DNA of 64,000 nucleotides, from NCBI GenBank assembly GCA_026413225.1, contig CM048591.1, positions 46,893,803 to 46,957,802 on the forward strand, in the 5' to 3' direction. Position 1 is the stretch's first letter. The number at the start of each line of letters is the position of its first letter. The notes beneath the pieces are model-generated. The model was not told the origin of the DNA. It did not search any database and worked only from the letters and a program-made list of their open reading frames with translations. The translations under genes and the position numbers were made by a program. Below, piece after piece: positions 12,510-24,015 of the stretch. The stretch comes from Otis tarda (lineage: Eukaryota; Chordata; Aves; Otidiformes; Otididae).

Positions 12510-14839
12510 TGTTGCTGGGGGAGGGGGAGCACAGTTCAGCCCACGGCTATCGGCATGGCGCCAGTGCCAGCACCAAGCGCCCAGAAGTCAGGGAGGGATC
12601 GAAGGTAGGTGCAAATAAACCTAATCTGCGATACAAAAGAACACCTGTCACTCCAGCCAGCAAGTCGGTTTTATCGAGGACCCTGCTGAAGTGTCTCTAT
12701 ACCAACACACGCAGCATGGGGAATAAACAGGAAGAACTGGAGATGCGTGCGTGCGAGCAGGGCTACGACCTTGTTGGCATCACGGAGACGTGGTGGGACG
12801 GCTCTTACGACTGGAGCGTCAACATGGAGGGGTACAGGCTTTTTAGAAAAGACAGGCAGGGAAGACGAGGAGGGGGTGTCGCTCTCTATGTCAGCAACCG
12901 GCTGGAGTGCGTGGAGCTCCGCCTGGGGATGGGGGAGGAGCTGACAGAGAGCTTATGGGTCAAGATCAGAGGACAGGGACGGACGGGGGATGTTACGGTG
13001 GGGGTCTGTTACAGGCCGCCTGGCCAGGAAGACAGAGCGGACGAGGCGCTCTATAGGCAGATAGGAGCAGCCTCACAGCGGTCACAAGCCCTGGTCCTCA
13101 TGGGGGACTTCAACCACCCTGACATCTGTTGGAGAGACAACACAGCAGGGCACAGGCAGTCCAGGAGGTTCCTGGAATGTGTGGACGATAACTTCGTCCT
13201 GCAGGCGATAGAGGAGCCGACAAGGAGGGGTGCCATGCTGGACCTTGTGCTCACCAACAGGGAGGGGCTGGTGGGGGACGTGAAACTGACGGACAGCCTT
13301 GGCTGCAGTGACCATGACGCGGTGGAATTCAAGATCCACGGGGCGGCGAGGAAACTGCACAGTAAGCTCTCTGCCCTAGATTTCAAGAAGGCGGACTTTG
13401 GCCTCTTCAGGAACCTCATGGGCAAAGTGCCATGGGAGGCGGCCCTGGAGGGAAGAGGGGCCCAGGAAAGTTGGTCCATATTTAAGGAGCACCTCGTCCA
13501 AGCTCAGCAGAGGTGCATCCCGATGAACAACAAGTCGGGCAAAAAGGCCAAGAGGCCAGCGTGGATGAGCAAGGAACTCCTGGACCAACTGAAAGTAAAG
13601 AAGGAAGCCTATAGAGGGTGGAAGCGGGGACAGGTAGCCTGGGAGGACTACCGAGTGGCTGTGCGAGCGGCCAGAGATAGGGTGAGGAAGGCTAAAGCCC
13701 TGATGGAATCGAATCTGGCCAGGGATATAAAAAGTAACAAGAAAAGCTTTTACAGGTATGTAGGGGACAAAAGAAAATCCAAGGAGAATGTAGGCCCCCT
13801 CCGGAAGGTAACGAGTGTCGTGGTTACCCGGGATGTGGAGAAGGCTGAGGTACTCAACGACTTTTTTGCCTCAGTCTTCACTGATAAGGGCTCTTGTCTC
13901 CCCACCCAAGCTGTGGAAGGCACAGGCAGGGACTGTGAGGATGAAGAACCGCCCACGGTGCTTGAAGAGCAGGTTCAGGACCATCTAAGGAACTTGAAGG
14001 TGCACAAGTCCATGGGGCCTGATGAGATCCATCCGCGCGTCCTGAGGGAACTGGCGGATGAAGTTGCCAAGCCACTGGCCATCATATTTGAGAAATCGTG
14101 GCGGTCTGGTGAGGTCCCCGATGACTGGAAGAGAGGGAACATAACCCCCATTTTTAAAAAGGGGAGTAAAGAAGACCCGGGCAACTACAGGCCGGTCAGC
14201 CTCACCTCCGTGCCTGGCAAGGTCATGGAGCAGATTGTCCTGGAAACCATGCTAAGGCACATGGAGAGCAAGGAGGTGGTTGGTGACAGCCAACATGGCT
14301 TCACCAAGGGCAGATCGTGCCTGACCAATTTGGTGGCCTTTTATGACGGGGTAACAGCATCGGTGGACAAGGGACGGGCAACGGATATCATCTACCTGGA
14401 CTTGTGCAAAGCTTTTGACACTGTCCCGCATGACATCCTTCTCTCTAAACTAGAGAGGCATGGGTTCGATGGATGGACCACTCGGTGGATAAGGAGTTGG
14501 CTGGATGGCCGCACTCAGAGAGTGGTGGTCAACGGCTCAATGTCCAAGTGGAGACTGGTCACGAGTGGCGTCCCTCAGGGGTCCGTGTTGGGCCCGGCCC
14601 TGTTCAACATCTTTGTCGGCGACATGGACAGTGGGATAGAGTGCACCCTCAGCAAGTTCGCCGATGACACCAAGCTGTGTGGTGCCGTCGACTCGCTGGA
14701 AGGGAGGGATGCCATCCAGAGGGACCTTGACAGGCTGGAGAGGTGGGCCCGTGCCAACCTCATGAAGTTCAACCAGGCCAAGTGCAAGGTCCTGCACCTG
14801 GGTCGTGGCAATCCCAGGCACAAATACAGGCTGGGCTGA
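12509..14839 (+). CDS. CR1 ORF2: AP endonuclease plus reverse transcriptase, cut short by TGA
   Basis: The open frame has 776 codons. It opens at a GTG directly after ORF1, and the true start is uncertain because the first in-frame ATG is near codon 70. Residues about 60-275 form an APE-type endonuclease that nicks target DNA. Visible catalytic positions are the Glu in GITETWW (93), Asp/Asn/His in MGDFNHPD (200-203) and the SDH triad (267-269). The RT follows: [13 protein letters not shown] at about 500, PIFKKG...NYRPVSLTS at about 547-566, motif [10 protein letters not shown] with Asp 631, motif [12 protein letters not shown] (686-696) and motif C FADD (717-720). All core residues are present. 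TGA at 14837-14839 truncates it before the C-terminal domain, which continues in the same frame downstream. The sibling copy near 8000 has an Arg codon there. It is probably a recently dead gene, inactive unless the stop is read through. Confidence 0.93.
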   Translation: MLLGEGEHSSAHGYRHGASASTKRPEVREGSKVGANKPNLRYKRTPVTPASKSVLSRTLLKCLYTNTRSMGNKQEELEMRACEQGYDLVGITETWWDGSYDWSVNMEGYRLFRKDRQGRRGGGVALYVSNRLECVELRLGMGEELTESLWVKIRGQGRTGDVTVGVCYRPPGQEDRADEALYRQIGAASQRSQALVLMGDFNHPDICWRDNTAGHRQSRRFLECVDDNFVLQAIEEPTRRGAMLDLVLTNREGLVGDVKLTDSLGCSDHDAVEFKIHGAARKLHSKLSALDFKKADFGLFRNLMGKVPWEAALEGRGAQESWSIFKEHLVQAQQRCIPMNNKSGKKAKRPAWMSKELLDQLKVKKEAYRGWKRGQVAWEDYRVAVRAARDRVRKAKALMESNLARDIKSNKKSFYRYVGDKRKSKENVGPLRKVTSVVVTRDVEKAEVLNDFFASVFTDKGSCLPTQAVEGTGRDCEDEEPPTVLEEQVQDHLRNLKVHKSMGPDEIHPRVLRELADEVAKPLAIIFEKSWRSGEVPDDWKRGNITPIFKKGSKEDPGNYRPVSLTSVPGKVMEQIVLETMLRHMESKEVVGDSQHGFTKGRSCLTNLVAFYDGVTASVDKGRATDIIYLDLCKAFDTVPHDILLSKLERHGFDGWTTRWIRSWLDGRTQRVVVNGSMSKWRLVTSGVPQGSVLGPALFNIFVGDMDSGIECTLSKFADDTKLCGAVDSLEGRDAIQRDLDRLERWARANLMKFNQAKCKVLHLGRGNPRHKYRLG

Positions 14840-15439
14840 GAATGGATTGAGAGCAGCCCTGAGGAGAAAGACTTGGGAGTGCTGGTAGACGAGAGGCTCA
14901 ACATGAGCGGGCAATGCGCCCTTGCGGCCCAAAAGGCCAACCGCATCCTGGGCTGCATCAAGAGGAGCGTGGCCGGCAGGTCGAGGGAGGTGATTCTGCC
15001 CCTCTACTCTGCCCTGGTGAGACCCCACCTGGAGTACTGCGTCCAGTTCTGGAGCCCCCAACACAAGAAGGACATGGACCAGTTGGAAAGGGTCCAAAGG
15101 AGGGCCACCAAGATGATCAGAGGGCTGGAGCACCTCTCCTATGAGGACAGGCTGAGAGAGTTGGGTCTGTTCAGCCTGGAGAAGAGGAGGCTCCGGGGAG
15201 ACCTGATAGTGGTCTTCCAATACCTCAAAGGGGCCTACAGGAAAGATGGGGGGAAACTGTTCAGTAGGGCCTGTTGTGATAGGACAAGGGGTAATGGGTT
15301 TAAATTAGAAGGAGGTAGGTTTAGATTAGATATTAGAAAAAAATTTTTTACAATGAGAGTTGTAGAGCACTGGAACAGGTTGCCCAGAGAGTTGCCCCAT
15401 CCCTGGAAGTGTTCAAGGCCAGGCTGGATGAGGCTCTGA
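14840..15439 (+). pseudogene. CR1 ORF2 C-terminal region, separated by a stop and frameshifted at the end
   Basis: This is in the same frame as the preceding ORF2 after a single TGA. It reads [22 protein letters not shown], [18 protein letters not shown], [29 protein letters not shown], [16 protein letters not shown], and [17 protein letters not shown] residues. The conserved PREVVEAPSLE-like stretch is lost through a 7-bp deletion near 15391 (compare the intact copy at 12045-12060), and the last 14 or so residues are out of frame. The function of this C-terminal domain in CR1 is not firmly known; the family retains it between the RT and the 3'UTR. Confidence 0.88.
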
Positions 15440-15550
15440 GCAACCTGATCTAGTCAGGGATGTCCCTGCTCTTGCAGGGGGGTTGGACTAGATGACCTTT
15501 GAAGGTCCCTTCCAACTCTAACCATTCTATGATTCTATGATTCTATGATT
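15440..15550 (+). other. CR1 3'UTR hairpin and octamer tail
   Basis: The segment has a CCCTGC/GCAGGG stem, then GTTGGA and TCCAAC arms enclosing GACCTTTGAAGGTC, then three ATTCTATG octamers. In CR1 the 3'UTR and short repeats are what the element's RT recognises to prime copying. The same segment recurs at every CR1 3' end in this window. Confidence 0.85.
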
Positions 15551-15915
15551 TAGTCTGCAGCCCACCCTAGAAAGAGATTCACAACACCACTGCACCTCCA
15601 GCTCCCTTTGTTAGCTGTTACCCTAGCCAAAACACTGGACAATCTTTTCTGTAGCTCTGTCTATAAACTAGTGCATACCTCCTTCTTGAGAGCCTCTTCC
15701 ATTCTGCTTTTTTTCAACAAACTCCAAGTTCTGTTCCAGCAACATCTGAGTAAAAACTAAACTTAGTTCCAAACACATCTGAGCTTGAGATTTTAGTGAC
15801 CTGAACTCCACTACTTCTCTCTTCTTTTGGGACACCAGTCCACCATATTCCTTTCCTGAGACAATCTGCTCGTTAATTTAGGCCCAATGCTTCTTTTCAT
15901 TTGACTATTCCAGAA
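15551..15915. other. Spacer between convergent CR1 tails
   Basis: About 365 bp of non-repetitive, C/T-rich sequence with no gene. It separates the tail of the sense CR1 from the tail of the antisense CR1 and would form the loop if the two CR1s paired. Confidence 0.5.
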
Positions 15916-17490
15916 ACATAGAATCACAGAATCAGTGTCATAGTTCAGCCCTGCTCAGGACCAGACTACACAGTCTCTCTGTCACTCTCCCCATCCTCCA
16001 AGAGAATAGGGAGAGGTAATATAAGAAATAAAAAGGCTTGAGGTTTGAGACAAGGACAGGGAGAAATTCTTAATGTTACCATTACAGGCAAAACAGACTC
16101 AACTTGGGGAAAAACTATTTATTCATTATTAAAACCAAAGCAGGATAATGAGAAAGAGAACAAGATAACTTCCCCCCACCCCTCCCTCGTCCCGGGATTA
16201 ATATTATCTCTACCTCCTTCTCCACTCTTGAGTGGCACAGAGGGGAAGGAGTCGGGGTTTATGGTCAGTTCATCATTTGTCACTTTACGCTGCTCCTTCC
16301 TCTTTGGGGGAAGAACTCCTCATATTCCTCCCCTGCTCCAGTGTGGGGTCCCTCCAACATGCTACAGTCTTTCATGAACTGCTCTGGCGTGGGACGTTTT
16401 TCCGTGGGGCGCAGTCCCTCTGGAACAGCTGCCTCTGCTGCCTGGTGAGATGCCAGAGGGTGAGGGCCACAACACCCACAAGGTTTGTGCCTCCCCCTGT
16501 CTGTCCCCATTTCACCTTCTTCACATTTCACTTCTCTTTTTTTTTCTGTTTTTCCCCTTCTTAAATACGTATCGCAGAGGCACTATCAGGGAATACTCTG
16601 CTACCAATTCACTCAGCCCTGGCCAGCAGCAGGTCCGCCCTAGGCCAACTGAGTCTACTGGACAAAGGGGAAACAACTTCTAGCAGCTTCTTACACAAGC
16701 TGCCACTATAGCTGCCCTCAATAAATAAAACCAGGACACATAGGATCATATAATAGTTAGGGATGGAAGGGACCTTTAAAAGTCATTTAGTCCAACTCTC
16801 CTGCAAGGAAGAGGGACATCTCCAACTAGATCAGGTTGCTTAGAGCCCCATCCAACCTGGCCTTGAATGTTTCCAGGGGTGGGGACATCCACCACCTCTC
16901 TGGGCAACCTGTTCCAGTGTTCTACTAACTTCATTGTAAAAAAAAAATTCCTAATATCTAATCTGAATCTACTTCCCTCTATTCTAAAACCATTACCCCT
17001 TGTCCTACCACAACAGGCCCTACTGAAGAATTTTTCCCCATCTTTCCTATAGGCCCCTTTTAAGTACTGGAAGACCGCTATAAGGTCTCCCCAGAGCCTC
17101 CTCTTCTCCAGGCTGAACAGCCCCAACTCTCTCAGCCTGTCCTCTTAGGAGAGATGCTCCAGCCCCCTCATCATCTTCATGGCCCTCTTCTGAACCCTCT
17201 CCAACTGGTCCATGTCCTTTTTATGTTGGGGACTCCAAAGCTGGACACAGCATTCCAGGTGGGGTGTCACAAGAGCAGAGTAAAAGGGCAGAATCACCTC
17301 CCTTGACCTGCTGGCCACGCTCCTCTTTATGCCCATACCCACATTCAGGACCTTGCACTTGCCTTTTTTGAACTTTATGAGGTTTGCATAGGTCCACCTC
17401 TCCAGCCGGTCAAGGTCTCGGGATGGTGTCCCTGCTCTCCAGTGTGTTGACTGCAGCACACAGCTTGGTGTTGTCAGCGAACTTCCTGAG
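15916..17490 (-). mobile_element. CR1 LINE, antisense, split by an LTR insertion
   Basis: Read on the minus strand, this copy runs from the RT motif C region (KFAD at about 17480) to the 3'UTR and octamer tail. The tail is interrupted: octamer-like bases at 15916-15935 and again from 16739 flank the LTR at 15936-16738. The ORF2 region has a deletion of about 140 bp near 17325-17335, which joins a VLNVGMG-like segment to [12 protein letters not shown] and removes the segment between them. Frames 16776-17126 and 17145-17543 hold its readable parts. It is a 5'-truncated, dead copy that faces the sense CR1 at 12216-15550. Confidence 0.92.
15936..16738 (-). mobile_element. Solo LTR, antisense, same family as 9204-10193
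   Basis: The plus strand starts TGTCATAGTTCAGCCC and ends CCAGGACA, the reverse complement of the family ends. The body matches the LTRs at 9204-10193 and 28748-29889, including the AATAAA signal (16118-16123, minus strand) and the TATTTAAGAAGGGG promoter block near 16555-16568. It is about 190 bp shorter than the 9.2-kb copy, the loss lying in the GC-rich repeat area. It sits exactly within the octamer tail of an antisense CR1, so it is younger than that CR1. I could not find a clean target duplication because both flanks are themselves repetitive. Confidence 0.88.
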
Positions 17491-17860
17491 GCAGGATAAT
17501 TTACCATTATAAATGTAAAGTTCATACACACACATGCATACACAGACTTGCTGAGGGATGATGGTTTACCTTTCCCTTCTGGTAAGGTAATGCACGGATA
17601 TGGTCAGTGAATTATCCACCTGTCACCACATGCAGCCACAAAAAAAAAAAAACACCTCCCTGAGCCCTACTAATGTCTTCAATGCCAAGGTAATGCTTCT
17701 ACCCTTCTATTACATGAGAAGAAATCAATGTCTGTCTTCAAGGAGGCAGGGCAAGTGGTCAGAATAAAGTAATAATTACTGAATAGTGTTATATAAAATG
17801 GTGATAAAGTCTTTCTGCACAACTGACATGCTCCTATTTTGGATAAGAGGAAGGCCCCCT
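17491..17860. other. Non-coding spacer with CA-rich and A-rich tracts
   Basis: It contains a CA-rich segment (17516-17545, partly duplicated at 19389) and an A13 tract at about 17640-17652. No gene is seen. Confidence 0.5.
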
Positions 17861-18474
17861 TGCTTTCTAGCCAACGTCAGACGAGTCTGGGAGGCTAGGG
17901 GCGGCTAGACCCATCTCTTACACACCGGAGAGTGGTTTTGCTCATATTCTCGGGAACAGAATTAAGACTCAAAATGGAGTCAAGCACCAGATAACTTTAT
18001 TTGCCCAACAACAAGTTTGCAAATGCAAGAGAAAGAGAGAAAGAAAGGAAAGAGGGAAAAGAGTTTCGTTGCAATAGCTACCACCATGGAGCTGCAGCGT
18101 CCCGGCAGTGCAGTTCACTTGGTGGGAGAATGTTCCGTCCGATGTTGGTTCTGATGTTGATTCCGTCAATGTTGGTTCTTATGTTGCTTCAGTGATGGTT
18201 CTGTCAATGATGGTTCCGTCGATGATGGTTCTTTTGATGATGGTTTCCTTTTTCTGATGTTGGTCGTTTCTGTCCTTTTACCATTATCTCATTGCATATT
18301 AATTGTCCTTAAAACAGGAAGCCTCTAGTCCTGTGGTTTGACTGGCTTGCAAGAGATCAGGAATTGGCTTGCAAGATAACGGGCCTATGGTTTAACTGAT
18401 GTTCTGTTGCTTAAGTGGTGGTTTGATATTTCGACAATGTTGAGACAAACATTCAACACAGCCTCTTACAACAA
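17861..18474 (-). mobile_element. Probable LTR of a second retrovirus-like family, antisense
   Basis: Read on the minus strand the block can begin TGTTGTAAGAGG and end CTAGAAAGCA. It has an AATAAA signal at 17997-18002 followed by a GC-richer segment that looks like R-U5, as in retroviral LTRs. It differs from the LTR family at 9204. The U3-like half contains a degenerate 15-bp tandem repeat (18130-18248). I found no target duplication and no attached internal region, so the boundaries are estimates and the LTR identity is an inference. Confidence 0.55.
18130..18248. repeat. Degenerate 15-bp tandem repeat
   Basis: Units of the type GATGGTTCYGTCRAT repeat in phase at 18194, 18209, 18224 and 18239 (the last partial). 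More diverged GATGTTGGTTCT/GTTGATTCCGTCAAT variants lie upstream. It sits in the U3-like part of the antisense LTR. Confidence 0.85.
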
Positions 18475-21448
18475 CACATCTAGAATAGGGATAAAACTCT
18501 TAATATAGCTTAACAGTCAATGTAAAGCAAATATAGTGAGTGTACCTTTAGTTTTTAGTGTCATCAGGTAGGCAGTTAAAAAAGTGACCAAGAACTGGAG
18601 GTCACTTAAAAACACACTAAGCTCTTCAGTTGTCAATAGCACATAGAGTGGTTACAGTGCCCTATTGCCTTCCATTTCTTGACTTTTCTGTTCTGTTTAT
18701 TTTTACAGGTTTAAAAGTTTTTCTGAAATCTTAAAAATAAAAATATATGTGTATATGAATTTGTGTATTTACATTAAGATAATCAAATTGAAAAAGGTGC
18801 CCAAATCTAGCATTCCTTTATGGCTACATAAATTAGACAAGGTTGAAAATTTCCTCCTCAAGTTAGCATAAAAAATTAATTTGTCTGACTGACTTCCCTT
18901 ACTTGTTCCATTCTCTTTATCTAGTTATGCATTATCATTAGAAATGTAATGCATATACCACTGAGATTGCTGCATCCAGTAAGTCTAGTTTAGGAGAATA
19001 CATAAGGCTTTTGCACTGTCTGCTGCGGAACTGATGAACAAGAGATTTTGAAAATTGATATAAGTGTATAAAGCACATACATAGATAAAACTATGCATAG
19101 GAGAATCTTGATTATTTACCTAAAATAATTGGTTTTGTCGGCTGCATAGCACTGCATGTCAAATGAATGTAGTTGCCATGTAGCTTAAATATATCCATAT
19201 ATAAAACCAGATTGACAATCTTCTTAAAAAACAAGCTTAAGGAAAGAAAGTTCGTAAGTCTATGGCCACTGAGCAATTTGTGTTGACTGAAAACACAAGT
19301 TCACTGCCTTGAAGATAGGAGAGTGTATTTGATAAATGTTCTTCTGTGACCCAGTCTCAGAGACAGGTCATATTTAAAAGTATACGTTTAAAGTTCATAC
19401 ACACACATGCACACAGACATACATATATCTACATAGTACATATATAAACACACAAACAAATTAACGTTATACGAGCCATGGCTCAAAAAGAACTCCCTTG
19501 AACTAAAGAATCTGTTGCTCTGAACTATTCTTTTCATAATGGTCTTTACTTCTGAATCAGAATTTACGTAGACAAGAAGAGCAGTGACAGAGATCTGATA
19601 TGCAAATATTGCTGCTCATGTTGTAACTGTTCTATAGGTTCAGTAACTTTTACTAATATTAAATTCACTTTGCAGAACATAAAAAGTTATTTGAAATACT
19701 TTATAGAATTATAAAGTGAAGGAAAATAATTAGGAGAACAATAAAGTTCAGTAGAACAGTCTAGCCTAGGAAGTCAGTAATTGCTGGTAAAAGGAGTAAG
19801 ATGTGTAAGGAACAGTGAATGTCAACAGCAAATACAAACAAATGCTACAAGAACTAAGTCTGGACAGAAAATTCACTTGGTCTTTTAATATTATCATGGG
19901 GAAAGTCTCAAATACATTTAATCTGATTTACAGTACTTCAATGGCTGCCAAATCTTTCAACGCAAAGTTGGAATTGCTAGTTTCCATACCAAATACGGTC
20001 TTTTTGAAGAAATATCAAATTTTGTGTTTCTGTCTGCCTCTAATTAGTGAACAAAAGCACCTGTTAGTGTTATTCACTAGACACCGTGCTCCCATCTGAT
20101 CTTACTACAAAACTGAAGATGTTGATTTTAACTTAGTGCACCGAAAAAAAACACTACTTCTTGAGGATGTTCTCCATCAGGTCAAGTGAAGGAAATAGCG
20201 TGAACAAGAGGAAAAGAAAGAGCAAGGGCTAATTATTTCTATTAGTGTTGGCTTTACTCCTTAAACAGTGATTCCTTGCCTTTACTCAGGTCTGCCAAGG
20301 ACTGCAGAAAACCTGTCACTTACTATGATCAGTATCTCTGTAAAGTGGAATATAATTTACATCTTTATAGACAGACTACTCTGCTATTGCAAACATAGAC
20401 AATAGTTTAACTCAAATGACATGCTTGAAGAATTGTTTGGAGTCTGGACTGCTAACCAGCTGTGGATTTGCCAGGACAGCAGCAAATTACACCAAGCAAA
20501 TGTGCACTTATTTTTCACAAAGTTGGGTGCAATGAGGCTGTTACTTCCCATTATGCAGGACAGCCGGGGCTCTCATGTCCTCTCTGCTCTTCTTTACCAA
20601 GTCTGGAGCAGCATCTGCTCCTGTTTAGCTATGGAATTATGTTCAAATCTAAGTTACGTCCTGATGACTTGGACAGACATTGTTACAGCTTAGTGTGTTG
20701 GGTTTTTTTTTTGTCTGAACCAATTATGATTATGATTATTATGACCATGTATTTAACCTTCTGTGAGAAGGAAGTAAAATATGTTAGCTTAAGGATCTTC
20801 CAAAATGTTATTTTCTCCCCTAAATTCCTAAATACATTGCACAGTCTCAGAGGTTTTTTTTTTTAACATTGTTTCAGAGGGCAATCACATGACTTCTACA
20901 CATTATAAGACTTAATTTAACAAAGAGAATGATATTTTAAAAATGGAAGAGATGAGATCATGTGTCTTACATTGCGTTTGAACCCTGACATATAGGGCAA
21001 AAGTCCTTCAATATAGACAGAGATTCTGAATACCACAGTGAGATTATTTTAAAAATTAAAGCAAATAAAAATCTTAAAATAACAAACAAGAAAGATCACC
21101 TAAGACATGTAACCACACTTTACCACCTAAGAGTCATAGATTTTTTTTGGTAATAAACACTGAACTTCTACTACATATCTTGATGTTGTCTGCAATTTAT
21201 TTAGGAGAGGATTGCCAATTGCTTTTGTATGATTATATTTTGTAATGGATTCAGCTCTTCAAAGATGATGGTCTCCTCTGCTGCATAAATGAGATGGTCA
21301 AATTCCTTGTTTATGTGGCAGTGTAATACTAGGACATTTTGAATGACCCACTGAGATCTCAGGTGTATCATGCATACTACTGAATCTAAATGAAGATCCA
21401 GAAGAAAAGAGAATTTTCTTTCTTGGTATTATTGTAAGGAATTTCAGG
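18475..21448. other. AT-rich non-coding stretch
   Basis: About 3 kb without recognisable gene or mobile element. It holds CA-rich simple sequence at 19389-19460, a 12-bp palindrome GAGCCATGGCTC at 19473-19484, and only chance-length open frames, the longest 134 codons at 20462-20866, which resembles nothing I know. Confidence 0.5.
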
Positions 21449-21585
21449 GAAGTCAGCAAACATGCTTAATGTGCACTCAACTCCTGTGTCCAAGTTAGTT
21501 ATAAAAACACTGATAGGAACTGGCCCTAAAATTGAGCCCTGGGGAATACAACTAGAGAATGTCTGCCAATCTGATGTCATGGGTC
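21449..21585 (-). mobile_element. Old CR1-type RT fragment (motif B to motif C)
   Basis: Minus-strand translation gives a CIPQGSILGP-like motif B, then an ITNLDTGVECTLSMFAD-like run ending in the first part of the RT catalytic box. This is the arrangement seen in CR1-clade reverse transcriptases and matches ORF2 residues 687-719 in this window at the motif level. The flanks show no further similarity, so this is a short, old relic. Confidence 0.7.
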
Positions 21586-24015
21586 AAATTCTTATCCATT
21601 ATCCTAGCGCTAATACCTGATTTATAACAGCAATAGAAAAAGCAAAAAAAAAAAGTCTTCACAGATGCATTTGGACCAGCCCATCGCATGCTTCTAATCC
21701 TTATTTTGTGATGTGATATCCTGTAGTGCTGGTGGTCACAGTCATAGACCCATCCCAACTCTTCTGTGCAGATATTCCTATTTCTCAGCTGTTTTTTTTT
21801 TAGTTGTCTATCCCCATCCCTCCATATTCCTTAATCATGTAAGATTAAGCATCAGGATATGACCAGATGGTAGATAGAAAGACTGCTCCCCAACTGTGGG
21901 AGCAAGGATTAGCACAAGCTTTTTAATAGCCTTGAACAACAACTGTTTACGTAGTCCTTCTGTCAAGTGAAGGATCATTCTAATAAGATATCTGAATTTC
22001 TTAGTCTGATGATCTAGAAGACTGAAAAGTATAAAAGCAGGAAGAATTTTTATATATGCCAAAATATAAACACTGTCTTCATTTCATCTTTTCATATCCC
22101 TTCATACAAGTACATAGTTGTAAGATGTATTTATGGTTTCTTTTTTCACAATGCAAGCATATTTGTGCTACTCAATTTCTTGGGTAGATTTTTAAGAGCT
22201 ACTTTAAGAGCCTACTGTAGTTTTAAATTATGAGTTTATAATAAATAACAAAATAACTCTCATACAGTTGTGTGTCTTAGTAATGTTGATCTTGTCTATT
22301 TTCATCATAATAAAACTTTTCCCTCAGCCTATAGGCACCTCTCATCACAAAAGGAAAACAGTATAACCTATAATACATAATGATCTTTAAGATGACAAGA
22401 AAGTTTTATAAATGCGAATATTTTCAGCAGTACTTGTCGAAGTATCATCTCGAACTTATAGCTTACCTCACTGTTGCTGCAGTTTCCATGACACAGAAAA
22501 TCATTTGCTGCATCCTATTTTAGTAAGGTTGGGTAATTAACTGGACTTCAGAACTGATTGAAAGAAAGATGAGATCATGAAGACAGTAGCAGGTGTATAA
22601 GAACTAAGATGGTATATAGAGATGGGAGCTTTCCAGTTACTTACAGATTTATAAATTTACATATATTTTCTATATCACTAAAAGAAATTCCATTTTATAT
22701 CAATGTTGACACAAGAATGATGGTTTACAAAGACAGGCCTTGTCTCTCATTAATATGTAATTAACATGGAGAATCCCTATCATTAGAAAAGAGCAGATCC
22801 AGTCAAAGGAAGTAAAAATGTAAAGCTTGTAAAACTTCTAACAAATTTCACCAAAATATTAAGCAGAAGCTGTGGAACTGCTCTCAGTTCTATTTGCAGT
22901 TTCAGCTGAGTAGCACTTTATCTCACTAGTTCCGTGATCACTATGGCTACTCGACCAGCAGTAGTCCAGAGGTTTAACAAAATCTTCTTACAAGTGAAAA
23001 AACATACTTGGAAATTAACTTATAGTCCTAATTAATGGTGTGATATCCTGTCATTCTACTAGTAATTATTACTTCAGCAGAAAAATGAGTGATTCTAAAG
23101 TATGGCTTTACTCATCCATTTATTTCCCACAAAAGTCAAACATTTGAAATTATTAAGAAAATTCTATCCTCCAATACTGTTCATCTTGTGGGTGAATGGT
23201 ACAGAAAAGGAACATTGATTAAGATTGTTGTCATTGTTGTGCAATGTGATTTCAGAAATATCTTCTCGCCTGATCTAAAACTGTAAAGACCTTTTCAAAG
23301 GATAAGAAGACAACATAGGGTATTACAGCTGGGGAGAAAATTTAAAGTGTAATTAATCTAAGGAGTTTTCTTTCAAGATCTCCTTCTTAAAATGAAAGGA
23401 AAAAACCTCACCAATTGCAGAAGGATCACCTTCTTGAAAAGGACTTTCATTGCTGAAATCTCAGTCTGCATAGGAAACTGTTTCCCTTTAAAGAGAATAT
23501 AGATTTTTTAAACTTTTTTTTTTCACTGCTGCTTTTTATAATGAAAGCTTCATAACTATTGCAGGCATAAAAGTTCTGAATACTGAACTTCATCACAAGA
23601 TGAAAACAGAGGGAAAATAAGTCAGTATAGCAGAGAAATTTCTGTTACTGGCAGTCTTTCATCTGACTTGAAGTACAAGATGCTAGAAACTGTCCTACAA
23701 CCTGTAAAATAATTTATACTTTTGCAGTTTCAATAAACAGAATCTTTAATGGCTATGAAGAAGATGAGATATAAGACATAATAATTTTTATCACCTAGGC
23801 TCTGTCTGGCTCTCACACGGCTTGCAGTCAATCAAACAGGAAACAATACATATCTGGTATTAACATATACCTTTACATTTATCTAGAATAAGGATTTTTC
23901 AGCTTTGCATTATCAGAAGCCTTCCTGTGTAACTAATCTCGGTAGGCTTTCCCTTACTTGGTAATTCAAAATGAGAGTCCTGTGTCAAGATAGAGCAAGT
24001 CTTGTGTTTATTGAA
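21586..24015. other. AT-rich non-coding stretch
   Basis: No gene or repeat recognised in about 2.4 kb. The few open frames are short. Confidence 0.5.

Larger units (their letters stand above)
12216..15550 (+). mobile_element. Near-complete CR1 LINE (ORF1 C-terminus, ORF2, 3'UTR, octamer tail)
   Basis: This 3.3-kb element is the longest CR1 copy in the window. In order it contains the last 97 codons of ORF1, ORF2 with endonuclease and reverse-transcriptase domains, the 3'UTR hairpin, and three ATTCTATG octamers at 15524-15547. It is clearly GC-richer than its surroundings. The 5' end is truncated within ORF1, so it lacks the promoter and most of ORF1. Two lesions disable ORF2: an in-frame TGA at 14837 and a 7-bp deletion near 15391. 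The left edge is the tail of another CR1 at 12215, and no target duplication is evident. CR1 elements insert by target-primed reverse transcription, and their 3' ends also mobilise short 5'-truncated copies like those elsewhere in this window. Confidence 0.96.

Noticed and set aside
13051..13479. 142-codon minus-strand frame
   Set aside because: Antisense of the CR1 endonuclease domain; no independent similarity.
14537..15220. 227-codon open frame on the minus strand
   Set aside because: It is the antisense shadow of CR1 ORF2 and its C-terminal domain, open because of GC-rich codon use. The plus-strand frame carries the known motifs.
15524..15547. ATTCTATG octamers considered as an independent microsatellite
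   Set aside because: They occur exactly at CR1 3' ends throughout the window and are the normal CR1 tail.
19473..19484. 12-bp palindrome GAGCCATGGCTC
   Set aside because: Perfect but short, with no loop, no repeated partner and no linked feature; likely chance.
20462..20866. 134-codon plus-strand frame
   Set aside because: No recognisable domain, a methionine context of no note, and AT-rich surroundings. Treated as chance.
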